A stretch of 64,000 bases of DNA from Psychrobacter sp. 4Dc (GCF_002836715.1 NZ_PJAT01000085.1:34366-98365); one strand, 5' to 3'. Positions 19,023 to 29,102 are shown, numbered from the stretch's first letter. The notes: generated by a model from the letters alone, not told the origin. Program-made: numbers and translations.

Positions 19023-19076
19023 TCTTAGTGCTTGTCTTCTTAGCACCTATCTTCTTAGTGCATGAATACATTAACC

Positions 19077-19964
19077 TTAGTACGTTACTTCGACTGTATC
19101 ACTATAGCGGTAAGTACGTATCAAGCGCAGCTCGACGATATCGTTCATGTCTTCGGTGAATTTACCAAAGGGTGCAGCTTGTCGTACCGACTGCTTGGCC
19201 GCTTCATCCAATATCGTAGAGTTCGAGCTTTCAAGCAGTCGAATGGCTTTGATATTGCCGTCGTTACTGATGATAACCATTAGCCGTACTTCACCCGTAA
19301 TGCCTTGAGCACGCGCTTGTACGGGATAATGCAAGTTGCCCACTCGCTCGACATGCTCACGGAATGTATTGATATAGTCTGCTGCCGCACCCCGTGTGGT
19401 CGAATTACTATCCATCGTCACGACTTTGGATTTGGTTGCGTAGACCTGCTGACGCTGAGATAGCTGAGCTTCTAAGGTGGCAATCTGCTTACGTAGCCGC
19501 TCTTCTTGCGCCATTGCATCATCTTGCGCTTGCTCGCTGTCATTATCCGACTCTACAGTGGCCTGACGCCAACTTAACGTCGTACGCAGATAACTCTCTT
19601 GATAACGCTGCTGACGTACTTTACGCTGTAAATTAACGATATCTTGAGTCTCACTCATTTGCTCAGCAGACATTGCACTTAACTGATTGTTCTCTTGTCT
19701 GAGCTGCTCTTCTATTGTACCGCCGCCCTCTTGTGAAGCGTTGGCAATAAAGTGTGCATCTTCATTGGGCTGCATATTGTCGGTCAGCGCCTTTGCCACA
19801 TCTTGCATCATAGCAGCTGGGTCTTTTCCCATAGAGAAGCTAATTCCGAAAATAATCAGCACATGAACAGCCACTGCAATAACAATAGCAACAGGCAAGC
19901 TTATATCGCGCTTGGGCGCTTGCGCGGAAAAATGATAGCTCTGTGAGTCTTTTATATAGGCCAC
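19077..19964 (-). CDS. TonB-family energy transducer
   Basis: A 295-residue protein with one N-terminal membrane anchor (about residues 22-44, with a histidine at 34), a long periplasmic part predicted to be coiled coil (about 85-200, rich in Gln, Glu and Arg), and a C-terminal TonB domain (about 205-295) beginning near HVERVGNLHYP and including GEVRLMVIISNDGNI. It would couple the proton-motive force, through ExbB/ExbD, to outer-membrane transport, although no exbBD lies nearby. The proline-rich spacer of classical TonB is replaced by coiled coil, as in other TonB-like proteins of Moraxellaceae and Pseudomonas. The outer-membrane partner is unknown. Confidence 0.88.
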   Translation of the reverse strand: MAYIKDSQSYHFSAQAPKRDISLPVAIVIAVAVHVLIIFGISFSMGKDPAAMMQDVAKALTDNMQPNEDAHFIANASQEGGGTIEEQLRQENNQLSAMSAEQMSETQDIVNLQRKVRQQRYQESYLRTTLSWRQATVESDNDSEQAQDDAMAQEERLRKQIATLEAQLSQRQQVYATKSKVVTMDSNSTTRGAAADYINTFREHVERVGNLHYPVQARAQGITGEVRLMVIISNDGNIKAIRLLESSNSTILDEAAKQSVRQAAPFGKFTEDMNDIVELRLIRTYRYSDTVEVTY

Positions 19965-20538
19965 AATGAATCTCAGCTTGTGAGCACATCAGTACAAAGC
20001 ACTATTTAACAAGTGTTGTAACGATGGGCATGATTTATACTGGCGCTATCATAACATGACATAGAATTATGTCGCCAGTATAAGCACTGAGACGGCATTT
20101 TGACATTTGCCATACAGTATTGGTAACCTTATCCGCTGATTGAAAAACATGCATTTGAGAATATATAAGGCAGACGAAACACTGTCTATACCAAATGAAT
20201 TGCTATAAAACGCATGTGTTCATTTTGAAGCCACTGTATTTGTTATATACTGCTTTAGCATTAGTAGCACGATACTTTGCAACAATCAGAACTGTGCATC
20301 GTGTTGATTAGGCACGGCAGATTATCAAGCAGCACAGTAAATGTAGATTCACTATAGCACTAGTATCAGAGGTCAGTTTTTCGCTTTTGCTACCTATCAG
20401 TATAAAAATTACTAATGGTCGTAGATATTTAGAAATTATAGATGATTAGCTTTCGTTCAAATTAACGATAGCATGCAAAGTTTGTTTAGCCATTTTTACG
20501 TCACCGATTGAATGACGCGCCCTATAAGGATAATAAGT
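19965..20538. other. Divergent intergenic region between the TonB-like gene and a conserved unknown gene
   Basis: About 570 bp with no convincing gene. The chief structure is the 11-bp inverted repeat at 20035-20083, listed separately. Promoters for both flanking genes must lie here but could not be placed. Confidence 0.5.
20035..20083. repeat. Perfect 11-bp inverted repeat
   Basis: TTATACTGGCG (20035-20045) and its exact complement CGCCAGTATAA (20073-20083) enclose 27 bases, which themselves contain CATAA...TTATG. No T-run follows. It sits 71 bases before the TonB-like start and might be an operator, an RNA hairpin or the remains of a small mobile repeat. Confidence 0.7.
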
Positions 20539-21318
20539 TTGAGTGACTTTGATAACGTGAATAATTCAGACAATTTTGATGAGTTCTTCGAGAGTATTGG
20601 CTATCGTTTTGACGAGTCATTCGGCAGTGGTTGGGAGCGTATCGCCCAATCGGTTAAAGATATCTATAATAAGACGACGGACAAGTTCGAAGATGAGTTG
20701 TCATTGCCAGTGGCACAGACTTACGTTAATGATGCACTACAAAAATTCGTCACCGACAATGTAAAAGCCATTTTAGAGCTACGTGTCGAGATGCATGAGG
20801 ATTGGTTTCGTTTGTACTGCACTGTCAATGCAGGCGGCATCTATGCCGAGGTGGCAAGTAACTTTAGCTTAGTTCACGTCCAACTCGATCGCAATGTGCA
20901 ACGCTTTGTATTTGGTCAGCAAACTTATACCGATATATTGAATCTGCGCTGCGAATCTTTCGTGAAACGTCAAGGCGTCAAACTGGCGATTTGGTTTTAT
21001 CATAGCGTCCTCAAAAAAGACCCTTTAGGCTTTATTCTGTCGTACGTCAATATTGCTCGCGCAAAAGACGAAGTGATTTATCTCGATATCCATCGTTGGT
21101 TAAAAAACAACAAGAAAATCATGAGTACCTTGCATAAGGTACAGATAAATTATGGCGAGCTAGAAGAAGAGCAAATGATTTTGAAGGCTCAGATTAATTA
21201 TCGTGATTTACTGGCGGCCAGCAGTAACGAAGATATCATCGGTGATGATGATGATCCTGAATTGATGCAAGGCCCTATTAACCCTGTAGACGATGCGACT
21301 GAACCAAGCCAAGAGTAA
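20539..21318 (+). CDS. Conserved protein of unknown function
   Basis: I do not recognise a family. The 259-residue protein is soluble, with no signal peptide or membrane segment. It begins with an acidic, Asn/Asp/Phe-rich stretch, has a mixed alpha/beta middle (including FRLYCTVNAGGIYAEV and LKLAIWFYHS-like stretches) and ends in an acidic tail (GDDDDPE, then PSQE). Its codon use is like that of neighbouring housekeeping genes. I prefer TTG 20539, because AAGGA at 20526-20530 is eight bases before it; an ATG at 20512 lacks a ribosome site. A strong terminator follows. Confidence 0.7.
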   Translation: MSDFDNVNNSDNFDEFFESIGYRFDESFGSGWERIAQSVKDIYNKTTDKFEDELSLPVAQTYVNDALQKFVTDNVKAILELRVEMHEDWFRLYCTVNAGGIYAEVASNFSLVHVQLDRNVQRFVFGQQTYTDILNLRCESFVKRQGVKLAIWFYHSVLKKDPLGFILSYVNIARAKDEVIYLDIHRWLKNNKKIMSTLHKVQINYGELEEEQMILKAQINYRDLLAASSNEDIIGDDDDPELMQGPINPVDDATEPSQE

Positions 21319-21338
21319 GTCGCTAATGTTTTATCCCA

Positions 21339-21393
21339 TAAAAAAACGCTGCATCTTAAAGGTTATTGGCCTTATAGATACAGCGTTTTTTTA
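21339..21393. terminator. Bidirectional terminator between the unknown gene and fpr
   Basis: Twelve-base stem (AACGCTGCATCT with AGATACAGCGTT, one mismatch) extended by an inner AAGG/CCTT pair. It has A7 before and T7 after, so it can stop the plus-strand unknown gene and the minus-strand fpr. Confidence 0.88.
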
Positions 21394-21406
21394 TTAAAGT
21401 CGATAA

Positions 21407-22234
21407 CTACCAGTAGTTCTCTACGGCAATATTACCCTCACCGCGACGATTCATTACCAGTCCCAATGTCTTTAATGCTTCTTTGGTATCTTCTACCATA
21501 TCTGGATTACCGCATAGCATGACATGCGTACTATCAATATCTAATGCGATACCTGCGCGCGCTTGTAACGTACCCTCTAGCAGTAGCTTCGGCAAACGCT
21601 CTGACAACGCGCCTTCGACAGGCTCACGAGTGACGATTGGGATAAAGATAAGCTTTGCTGGATTATCAACCAGCATGCCGAAGTCTTCTTGTAGGCTTTC
21701 GATTTTCTCAACGTACGCAAGTTCATCGAGCGAGCGTGCGCTATAAGCCAATACAATGTGCTCGTAATCTTCCCATGTCTTTAAATCTTGTAGCATTGAC
21801 AAAAACGGTGCTAAGCCAGTGCCTGTTGCTAGCAGCCATAAGTCTTTGGGCAATGGTTTTTGGTAACGTGCTAACGTCAAAAACCCAAATGGCATGGTAT
21901 TAAGCAGTAGCTCATCACCCACTTGTAAATGCTGCAATTGCGAGGTAAATGCACCGTCAGGAATTACGATAGAGAAGAATTCTATCACCTCATCAAAGGG
22001 CGAAGAGACAATCGAATACGCGCGAAAGACATCTTCATCCAATGCGGTATCAGCAGTTTCATCACTTACCTCAGTCTGTTGATAATATTTTAATTGACTG
22101 GGATTGACGCCCAAGCGTACAAACTGCCCCGCTGTAAACTTAAAACTATCGGGACGGCTGACGGTAAAGCTAAATAAGTTCGGCGTCCATGTAGTTTTAC
22201 TGAGCACCGTTACTGTTTGAATATTATCACTCAT
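21407..22234 (-). CDS. fpr: Ferredoxin/flavodoxin-NADP+ reductase
   Basis: FAD enzyme transferring electrons between NADPH and ferredoxin or flavodoxin in the cytoplasm. Seen are the FAD motif FRAYSIVSSP, the second flavin stretch LLLNTMPFGFLTL, the nucleotide loop LLATGTGLAPFLSML, and the C-terminal aromatic end ENYW. At 275 residues it is slightly longer than E. coli Fpr (248). The difference is a polar insert between the first strands and FRAYS (about residues 48-70, YYQQTEVSDETAD region). It is monocistronic, with its own terminator. Confidence 0.92.
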   Translation of the reverse strand: MSDNIQTVTVLSKTTWTPNLFSFTVSRPDSFKFTAGQFVRLGVNPSQLKYYQQTEVSDETADTALDEDVFRAYSIVSSPFDEVIEFFSIVIPDGAFTSQLQHLQVGDELLLNTMPFGFLTLARYQKPLPKDLWLLATGTGLAPFLSMLQDLKTWEDYEHIVLAYSARSLDELAYVEKIESLQEDFGMLVDNPAKLIFIPIVTREPVEGALSERLPKLLLEGTLQARAGIALDIDSTHVMLCGNPDMVEDTKEALKTLGLVMNRRGEGNIAVENYW

Positions 22235-22323
22235 AATTATTCGTCACTTATACTTTATTAAACTGTATTTTTATAAGATACCTTTGATAGGCAAAAGAAA
22301 ATAAATACCAAAAAGGTAAGCAT

Positions 22324-22373
22324 AAAAAAAGATGCGCCAAGCTTATCATAAAGCTGGCGCATCTTGGTTTTTT
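22324..22373. terminator. Terminator of the nuo operon
   Basis: Hairpin AAGATGCGCCAAGCTT with AAGCTGGCGCATCTT (15 paired bases with one bulged A), flanked by A7 on the left and a TTGGTTTTTT stretch on the right. It lies about 60 bp beyond nuoN in the minus direction and could also act on plus-strand transcripts. Confidence 0.9.
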
Positions 22374-22428
22374 AACCGTAACAACAGATAGATCGCAGCG
22401 ACTTATCTGTTGTATTAACTCAGCGACA

Positions 22429-23907
22429 TTACCAAATGCGAGCCAAACTTGCCCACTCAATCATACTATTTGGCAAGATACCAAAGAATAGAATAATCGC
22501 CGTCACAGCAATGACCATGATACCACCGGTACGAATACCCCATTGCCCAGACACGTCAAACTCGATGAACTGCTTAGGACGTTTGAACAGCGTGAGTAAC
22601 ACACGTAAGTAGTAGAATAGACCAATCGCACTGCCCAAGATAATCATCGCAGCCAAGAACCAGTTGGTGCCTTGTACCGCAGCTAAGATAGCAAATAGCT
22701 TAGTGATAAAGCCTGCCGTCAACGGAATACCAGCCAATGACAACATCATGATAGTCATGACAGCGGTCAATAATGGACGACGCCAGAATAGCCCTTGATA
22801 ATGCGTCAACTCATCAGCTTCACCAGATAAGCGATACGGACTCGACATTAATGTCACGACACCAAAGGCACCGATAGAGGTAAAGGCATAAACCGCCATA
22901 TACATACTAGAGATACTATCAGCGGCCGAGCCAATGCTGACAATCACGATCATCACATAACCCATATGGGCAATAGATGAGTAACCGAGTAGACGTTTGA
23001 GGCTGGTTTGACGTACTGCCAACAAGTTACCTACCAAGATAGATAATGTTGCCATAACCATCAATAGCATCTGCACTGATGGCAATGCCAGCAAAGCAGT
23101 ATCGATTAAGAAACGCACGGCTAGTGCCATCATCGCCACTTTTGATACTGATGCTAAAAAGGTAGCGATAGGCGCTGGTGCACCTTCGTAAACATCTGGC
23201 GTCCACATATGGAAAGGAGCAGCTGAGAGTTTAAAGGCGATACCAAACATCATCATTGCCGCGCCCAGTATCAGTAGTGGCGACTCAAAGATATTGCCCA
23301 GCACCATGCTGATTGGCTTAAATGCTAGTGAGCCTACTTCTGCATAGATAAAGGCCATACCCATAAGCAATGTCGCTGATGCAGTCGCCGACAATACCAA
23401 ATACTTCAATCCCGACTCAAGTGACTGGTTGCGCATATAAGTATAAGCAAGCAAACCATATAACGGTACTGATAGCATCTCTAGGCTCATAAAGAATGAC
23501 GCCATATGCTGCGCGCTTACCATGAGTAATGCACCAATGGTCGATAGCAGCATGAGTAAATACAGCTCTTCTTTATTGTCTTTTAGGTTGGCCAGATACG
23601 CATAAGACAGCGTACAACAAGCCAAGGCACAGATAAAAATCACCACCATATTAAACTGAGCAAAGTTATCAATAACAAATAACTGCTCAGCATTTGGCGC
23701 GATAGATCCGCTGTCAATCACACCGATCATCTGACCGATCAGGGTAAATAGACCAATGTTCAAGCCTGCTACTGTAATCGTACCAGTGACCATGTGCGAG
23801 CGTTTAAAGGTAATCGCGATCATAACCGTCAGTACCGTAATCACTACGGCGATAATCGGCGCGTAAGGCAACAATCCTATCAAATCATTCATCGTAATAT
23901 CATTCAT
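22429..23907 (-). CDS. nuoN: NADH-quinone oxidoreductase subunit N
   Basis: Antiporter-like proton-pumping subunit of the complex I membrane arm, 492 residues, about fourteen hydrophobic segments. Family stretches include MASFFMSLEMLSVPLYGLLA with the key Glu, the FKLSAAPFHMWTPDVYEGAP motif and the KRLLGYSSIAHMGY segment. The ATG at 23907 is 11 bases after a GGAGG within the end of nuoM; a second in-frame ATG at 23892 is less well placed. Last gene of the operon. Confidence 0.96.
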   Translation of the reverse strand: MNDITMNDLIGLLPYAPIIAVVITVLTVMIAITFKRSHMVTGTITVAGLNIGLFTLIGQMIGVIDSGSIAPNAEQLFVIDNFAQFNMVVIFICALACCTLSYAYLANLKDNKEELYLLMLLSTIGALLMVSAQHMASFFMSLEMLSVPLYGLLAYTYMRNQSLESGLKYLVLSATASATLLMGMAFIYAEVGSLAFKPISMVLGNIFESPLLILGAAMMMFGIAFKLSAAPFHMWTPDVYEGAPAPIATFLASVSKVAMMALAVRFLIDTALLALPSVQMLLMVMATLSILVGNLLAVRQTSLKRLLGYSSIAHMGYVMIVIVSIGSAADSISSMYMAVYAFTSIGAFGVVTLMSSPYRLSGEADELTHYQGLFWRRPLLTAVMTIMMLSLAGIPLTAGFITKLFAILAAVQGTNWFLAAMIILGSAIGLFYYLRVLLTLFKRPKQFIEFDVSGQWGIRTGGIMVIAVTAIILFFGILPNSMIEWASLARIW

Positions 23908-23910
23908 GAC

Positions 23911-25536
23911 TTAACGTGCCTCCATTACATCAAGCAGCTGCGATGCATCTACCTGTGTCACTTGACTGTATATATATGCGTTATTGATCCACTGCATAGC
24001 GTGACTTGAGGTATCAAGGAACGGCTGTGGGTACAGTCCGAGCCATACCAAACCAGCAGCTAATATCAGTAGTAATGACAGCTCGCGCTTGCCCAAATCT
24101 TTTAGTTTACGTGCAGGTAAGCCATGTGACTTAGTCTCTCGCTCTGCCAATGCAGCGATGTTGTTTTCACCAAATAACGCGCGATGAATCAAAATCAGTG
24201 AATAAAGACCTGCTAGTACTAAACTGAATGTTGCAAAAACAACGAATACTGGATACTGAGCAAATGAGCCGAATAAAATCATGAACTCGCCAATGAAGTT
24301 ACCTGTGCCTGGAATACCAAGCAATGCTGCACAGAAGAACATCAGTATCGGTGCGTAGTAACGGAACTGTCCCCACATACCACCCATCAAGGTCAAATCA
24401 CGCGTATGCAGACGCTCATATAGCTGTCCTGCCATGATGAATAGTGCGGCTGAACTCAAGCCATGAGCAAGCATCTGAATCATCAGACCTTGTAAGCTGA
24501 GTAATGTACCAGCATAGATTGCCAGTACCACAAAGCCCATATGCGAGATACTGGTATACGCTAGCAAACGCTTCATATCGGTCTGCATAAACGCAAGCCA
24601 TGCACCGTAGAAGATACCAATCGTACCTAATGTTATCGCTATCGGCGCAAACTCTTGTGACGCTACTGGAAATAGCGGTAACACAAAACGAATCAAACCA
24701 TAGGCGGCAGTCTTAATGAGCACACCTGCCAAATCCACCGAACCTGCCGTTGGTGCTTGCGCATGCGCATCTGGCAACCAGCCATGAAAAGGTACAATAG
24801 GCAACTTCACCGCAAAACCAATGAAGAAGCACAGCATGATGGGATATTCCCAGCCGCCAAGTGACGTACCGAGCAAGTCATTATAGTTAAAGCTGACCAC
24901 CCCAGTTTGGGCGTAGCTGATAATGACCAATACCAAAATACCGATGAGCATGATAAGCCCAGACGCTTGGGTATAAATAAAGAACTTGGTGGCTGCGTAC
25001 TCTTTGGTTTTGCCTACCACGTCATGACCCCAGATAGCGATCAAGAAGTAGATAGGAACCAGCATCATCTCCCAAAAGAAGAAGAATAAGAATAAGTCAA
25101 TGGCCAAGAAAACACCGATGACGCCGCCCAAACTCCATAGCAAGTTTAAATGGAAGAAACCAACACGGCGCTGAATCTCATTCCACGAACAAGCAACGGC
25201 TGCCACACCAAGCAACCCTGTTAGGGCCACCATCATCAATGACAAACCATCTAGCGCTAAGTGAAAGCTAATACCAAAACTTGGTATCCATGGCACACTG
25301 AACTCCGCGACCCAAGGCACGGTAGCATCTGGTGCAATGACCTGCTTACTCATACCGCTAAAATCGCCCTGCTGCCAAAGTACCAATGACAACACAAAGG
25401 TCAACGTCATACCGATCAAGGCAATCCAGCGCGGCAGACGTTTATTAAATCGCTCTACCAACCAGCATAGCAATCCTGCAATAAAAGGAATTGCGATTAA
25501 TGCTGGTAGCATCCACGTTTGTTGTAACTCAATCAT
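23911..25536 (-). CDS. nuoM: NADH-quinone oxidoreductase subunit M
   Basis: Second antiporter-like pump subunit, 541 residues (E. coli 509). Characteristic are FFFFWEMMLVPIYFLIAIWG with the conserved Glu, LPIVPFHGWLPDAHAQAPT with the proton-channel residues, and KRLLAYTSISHMGFV. It carries a longer loop near the C-terminus (ENNIAALAERETKSHGL). Three bases separate it from nuoL and from nuoN. Confidence 0.96.
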   Translation of the reverse strand: MIELQQTWMLPALIAIPFIAGLLCWLVERFNKRLPRWIALIGMTLTFVLSLVLWQQGDFSGMSKQVIAPDATVPWVAEFSVPWIPSFGISFHLALDGLSLMMVALTGLLGVAAVACSWNEIQRRVGFFHLNLLWSLGGVIGVFLAIDLFLFFFFWEMMLVPIYFLIAIWGHDVVGKTKEYAATKFFIYTQASGLIMLIGILVLVIISYAQTGVVSFNYNDLLGTSLGGWEYPIMLCFFIGFAVKLPIVPFHGWLPDAHAQAPTAGSVDLAGVLIKTAAYGLIRFVLPLFPVASQEFAPIAITLGTIGIFYGAWLAFMQTDMKRLLAYTSISHMGFVVLAIYAGTLLSLQGLMIQMLAHGLSSAALFIMAGQLYERLHTRDLTLMGGMWGQFRYYAPILMFFCAALLGIPGTGNFIGEFMILFGSFAQYPVFVVFATFSLVLAGLYSLILIHRALFGENNIAALAERETKSHGLPARKLKDLGKRELSLLLILAAGLVWLGLYPQPFLDTSSHAMQWINNAYIYSQVTQVDASQLLDVMEAR

Positions 25537-25539
25537 CTT

Positions 25540-27414
25540 TTACACCACCGTCATCATTACCAGCACCAGCAATACAGCCATACCCAAGCCAAAGCTTGTG
25601 GCATAACCTCGAAGAGACCCTGTTTGCGTCGCAGACAATACTTTATTACCTGCTGAGGCCAGCTTAGGTAACAGCAACCACGTTTTATCGATAGGGTCGG
25701 CTTTTAATAAGCGGCCGATGAATAAAAAGGGTTTTACAAAAATTACATCATATAGCGCGTCGAAACCTAGGCCATGGTAGCACCAGTGGTATAGTGCCCC
25801 ACCAATACGTGAGCGCTTAAAGCTAGTGAGCATGCGACCTTTATTGACCACATATAACAGTGCTGCCAATATCAAACCTGCTGCCATGGCACCCATCGCG
25901 ATATACTCTGCGGTGTGTTTAGCATGCGCTTGACCTGCGACTTCTAATAGATGACCAACGCTCTCTGGCAATACCCCATCTAATGGTGGCGTAATCCAAG
26001 CACCAACGGCTGTAGATAACACTAGCAATACGGTTAAAGGTAACCAGTACGACACCCCTGATAGCTTATGGGCATGGGTTTTCTCTTCACCAAAGAATAT
26101 GATCCAAATCATACGGAACGTATAAATCGCGGTTAAGAATGCACCGAATACACCCATGTAGAATAGTACTAAGTGACCTGTGGCATAAGTTTCCCAAAGA
26201 ATCGCTTCTTTAGAATAGAAACCAACGGTAACCCAAGGTATGGCAGCGAGTGCACCGCCACCGACGATATAACACCAAAATACCAATGGTATCTTTTTGC
26301 GCAGACCGCCCATCTTAAAGATGTCTTGCTCGTGATGTACCGCAAGGATGACCGCACCGGATGATAAGAATAGCAATGCTTTAAAGAAAGCATGGGTCAT
26401 CAGATGGAAGATAGCCCCTTGCCACGCGCCCACGCCAAGTGCTAAGAACATATAGCCAATTTGACTCATGGTCGAATACGCAAGAATACGTTTGATGTCT
26501 GTTTGCGCGAGCGCACAGAATCCAGCAACGACCAATGTCAACGCCCCTACGCCGCCAACCCAATACAACAGAATACCTGGAGTCAGCTCAAACAAAGGAT
26601 GTAAACGAGCAATCAGATAAACACCTGCTGTCACCATCGTTGCAGCGTGAATCAATGCCGATACTGGTGTCGGGCCTGCCATCGCATCAGCAAGCCATGT
26701 ATGTAGTGGCAACTGCGCTGACTTACCCATCGCGCCGCCGACCAACATCATCGTGGTCAGCATCATCGTTGGGTTATTGATATCGAATACTTCTGGTGCG
26801 CGCGTAATAATCTCTTGAATATTAAGCGTACCGAATTCGCGGAATAATAAAAACAAACCGAAGGCTAAGAACACATCACCGACACGCGTGACGGTAAAGG
26901 CTTTCATCGCGGCACGGCCGTTGGCTCTATCATGGTAATAATAACCAATCAATAGGTACGAACAGATACCCACGCCTTCCCAACCGAGATATAGCAAGAA
27001 CAGATCATCTGCGAGTACCAGTAACAACATACTGGCCACGAACAAGTTCATATAGCTAAAGAAACGAGCAAAGCCAGTGTCGCCTTTCATATACCAAGAG
27101 GCAAACAGATGAATTAAAAAGCCAATCCCAGTGATAACACCTGTCATGGTCAATGCAAGACCATCAAAGCTCAAACCGAAATGTGGCGCAAAATCGCCAA
27201 CTTGGAACCACGTCCATAGCGGAACTTCAATTACCGTTCCAGTTGGATTGGTGGTCAAAAAGGTATAGCTAACCACTAGCGTGCATAGTGCTGATAACAG
27301 CATGCTACCCACGCCAACAATCGCTGCGACCATCTCTGATAATTTGTCGCGCATAAAGGCTAAAATCAAAAAGCCAATGAGCGGGAATATAAAGGTTAAT
27401 GGTAATAAACTCAT
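25540..27414 (-). CDS. nuoL: NADH-quinone oxidoreductase subunit L
   Basis: Distal proton-pump subunit, 624 residues (E. coli 613). It has the long C-terminal lateral-helix region. Typical stretches are LYLGWEGVGICSYLLIGYYY, GAMGKSAQLPLHTWLADAMA and KRILAYSTMSQIGYMFLALG. About sixteen membrane segments are visible. It starts four bases after the nuoK stop. Confidence 0.97.
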   Translation of the reverse strand: MSLLPLTFIFPLIGFLILAFMRDKLSEMVAAIVGVGSMLLSALCTLVVSYTFLTTNPTGTVIEVPLWTWFQVGDFAPHFGLSFDGLALTMTGVITGIGFLIHLFASWYMKGDTGFARFFSYMNLFVASMLLLVLADDLFLLYLGWEGVGICSYLLIGYYYHDRANGRAAMKAFTVTRVGDVFLAFGLFLLFREFGTLNIQEIITRAPEVFDINNPTMMLTTMMLVGGAMGKSAQLPLHTWLADAMAGPTPVSALIHAATMVTAGVYLIARLHPLFELTPGILLYWVGGVGALTLVVAGFCALAQTDIKRILAYSTMSQIGYMFLALGVGAWQGAIFHLMTHAFFKALLFLSSGAVILAVHHEQDIFKMGGLRKKIPLVFWCYIVGGGALAAIPWVTVGFYSKEAILWETYATGHLVLFYMGVFGAFLTAIYTFRMIWIIFFGEEKTHAHKLSGVSYWLPLTVLLVLSTAVGAWITPPLDGVLPESVGHLLEVAGQAHAKHTAEYIAMGAMAAGLILAALLYVVNKGRMLTSFKRSRIGGALYHWCYHGLGFDALYDVIFVKPFLFIGRLLKADPIDKTWLLLPKLASAGNKVLSATQTGSLRGYATSFGLGMAVLLVLVMMTVV

Positions 27415-27418
27415 GACA

Positions 27419-27826
27419 TCATCCTTTCATCTCATTGGCGCTATCGACATCGAGATGCCCACGCTGATGATAAAAACGCAATAATATTGCCAGACCAATT
27501 GACGCTTCAGCCGCAGCCAAGGTCAAAATAAAGATAAACATAATCTGTCCGTCTGGATCGACCCAGCGACTACCTGCCACTACAAATGCCAATGCTGCCG
27601 CATTCATCATGATCTCAAGACTCATTAGCATAAATAGGAAGTTACGTCGTACCATGACGCCGCACAGACCGATGGCAAATAAAATGCCTGCCAAAATCAG
27701 TCCATGGCTCATGGGTATCATACCCAGTACATTTTGCGCCTCAGCAACTGGCTGTACTAAGCCTGCCACCTCGTGGGCAAACGGCACGTTTGACACATCT
27801 TGTGCCACGCTTGCTGCTAGTACCAT
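27419..27826 (-). CDS. nuoK: NADH-quinone oxidoreductase subunit K, N-terminally extended
   Basis: Small membrane-arm subunit with three membrane helices and the conserved glutamates in [18 protein letters not shown] and [13 protein letters not shown]. coli NuoK has 100 residues and starts at the equivalent of [10 protein letters not shown], which here is residue 36. The ATG at 27826 shares its A with the nuoJ stop (TAATG) and has GGAG eight bases before, whereas the internal ATG at 27721 has no ribosome site. The 35-residue leader is therefore probably translated. Its role is unknown. Confidence 0.93.
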   Translation of the reverse strand: MVLAASVAQDVSNVPFAHEVAGLVQPVAEAQNVLGMIPMSHGLILAGILFAIGLCGVMVRRNFLFMLMSLEIMMNAAALAFVVAGSRWVDPDGQIMFIFILTLAAAEASIGLAILLRFYHQRGHLDVDSANEMKG

Positions 27827-28557
27827 TAGTCTGACTCCTTGCGCGTAACTTTATTCGCACCTGCTTTCGTGCCAACCTTCATACCTACATAGTCATGCGG
27901 GTCAACATCTTTATATTCGTAAGGCTTAGCCATTTCTACGCCATCATGCTGTGTAAGCGTACTATCATTGTCGTATTGTTTGATACTACCTACGCTTGGC
28001 TTGAAATTTTGGCTATCGTTACCGATGACCTCATCGTCGACTGTCTCTTTACCTAAATGATAAGCGGCGACCAAGGCTGCCAATAATAGCAATGCTGCTA
28101 CTTCAACCAGCATAATGTATTTGGTAAATAACACTGTACCGACTGCTTTGGCAGAGATAGTCGTGCCACCCATCATGACAGCTTCATCGTGATTAAGACC
28201 AATCATTGCATAGAGCACAACGGCAATGATTATCGTCAATCCTGTCGGTATCGCCCAAGTACCAGCATCGAGCCAACGCTCTTCGCGCTCATCATTGCTC
28301 ATGCCCAAATTAAGCATCATGATAACGAAAACAAATAGCACCATAATGGCACCAGCATAAACAACAATCTCTAGCGCACCCGCAAACGGCGCACCTAATA
28401 CAAAAAATATCCCAGCAATTGCCAACAACGACACAATCATCGATAAAATAGCATGCACTGGATTGGCCTGAGTCACTACGCGCAGACTGGCAAATATCGC
28501 CACGGCCGCAAGCGAATAAAACCCAGCCAGTTCAGGATGGTTCAAAATATTCATCAT
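27826..28557 (-). CDS. nuoJ: NADH-quinone oxidoreductase subunit J
   Basis: Membrane-arm subunit with five helices in the first 170 residues, including [21 protein letters not shown] and [21 protein letters not shown]. coli NuoJ has 184 residues; this one has 243. The extra part is a charged cytoplasmic tail (about 175-243: [12 protein letters not shown] to KVTRKESD). Its ATG overlaps the nuoI stop by four bases. Confidence 0.95.
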   Translation of the reverse strand: MMNILNHPELAGFYSLAAVAIFASLRVVTQANPVHAILSMIVSLLAIAGIFFVLGAPFAGALEIVVYAGAIMVLFVFVIMMLNLGMSNDEREERWLDAGTWAIPTGLTIIIAVVLYAMIGLNHDEAVMMGGTTISAKAVGTVLFTKYIMLVEVAALLLLAALVAAYHLGKETVDDEVIGNDSQNFKPSVGSIKQYDNDSTLTQHDGVEMAKPYEYKDVDPHDYVGMKVGTKAGANKVTRKESD

Positions 28558-29102
28558 GGTAGCAAGCTCCTTAGATCAATCGGTGCAGACTCATTTTGTG
28601 CTGCGCCTTTTGGTTTATCTGCTACCGCCATACCTGTCACACGATAATAGTTATAATCAGGGTATTTACCTGGTCCTGAAATGAGCAAATGCTCTTTTTC
28701 GTAGACCAAATCTTGGCGCTTATATTCACCCAGCTCAAAATCTGGGGTCATTTGAATCGCTGTCGTTGGACAGGCTTCTTCACACAATCCACAAAAAATA
28801 CAGCGTGAGAAGTTAATACGGAAAAACTCTGGATACCAGCGTCCATCTTCACGCTCGGCTTTTTGTAATGAGATACACCCTACCGGACATGCCACCGCAC
28901 ACAAGTTACAAGCGACACAGCGCTCGTCTCCATCAGGATCACGCGTTAGGACAATACGTCCACGAAAACGCGGCGGTACAGGTACCGGCTCTTCAGGATA
29001 AAGGATGGTGTCACGCGGTCTGAGCGCATGACTATTGACCATCCACATGCTGCGGACAATGGTAAATATACCAATGACGGTCTTTTTTATGGTAGTAAAC
29101 AT
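28554..29102 (-). CDS. nuoI: NADH-quinone oxidoreductase subunit I
   Basis: Peripheral-arm ferredoxin subunit carrying clusters N6a and N6b, which pass electrons towards N2. The two 4Fe-4S motifs are [15 protein letters not shown] and [15 protein letters not shown]. Length is 182 residues, as in E. coli (180). It lies between nuoH (68-bp gap) and nuoJ (overlap). Confidence 0.97.
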   Translation of the reverse strand: MFTTIKKTVIGIFTIVRSMWMVNSHALRPRDTILYPEEPVPVPPRFRGRIVLTRDPDGDERCVACNLCAVACPVGCISLQKAEREDGRWYPEFFRINFSRCIFCGLCEEACPTTAIQMTPDFELGEYKRQDLVYEKEHLLISGPGKYPDYNYYRVTGMAVADKPKGAAQNESAPIDLRSLLP

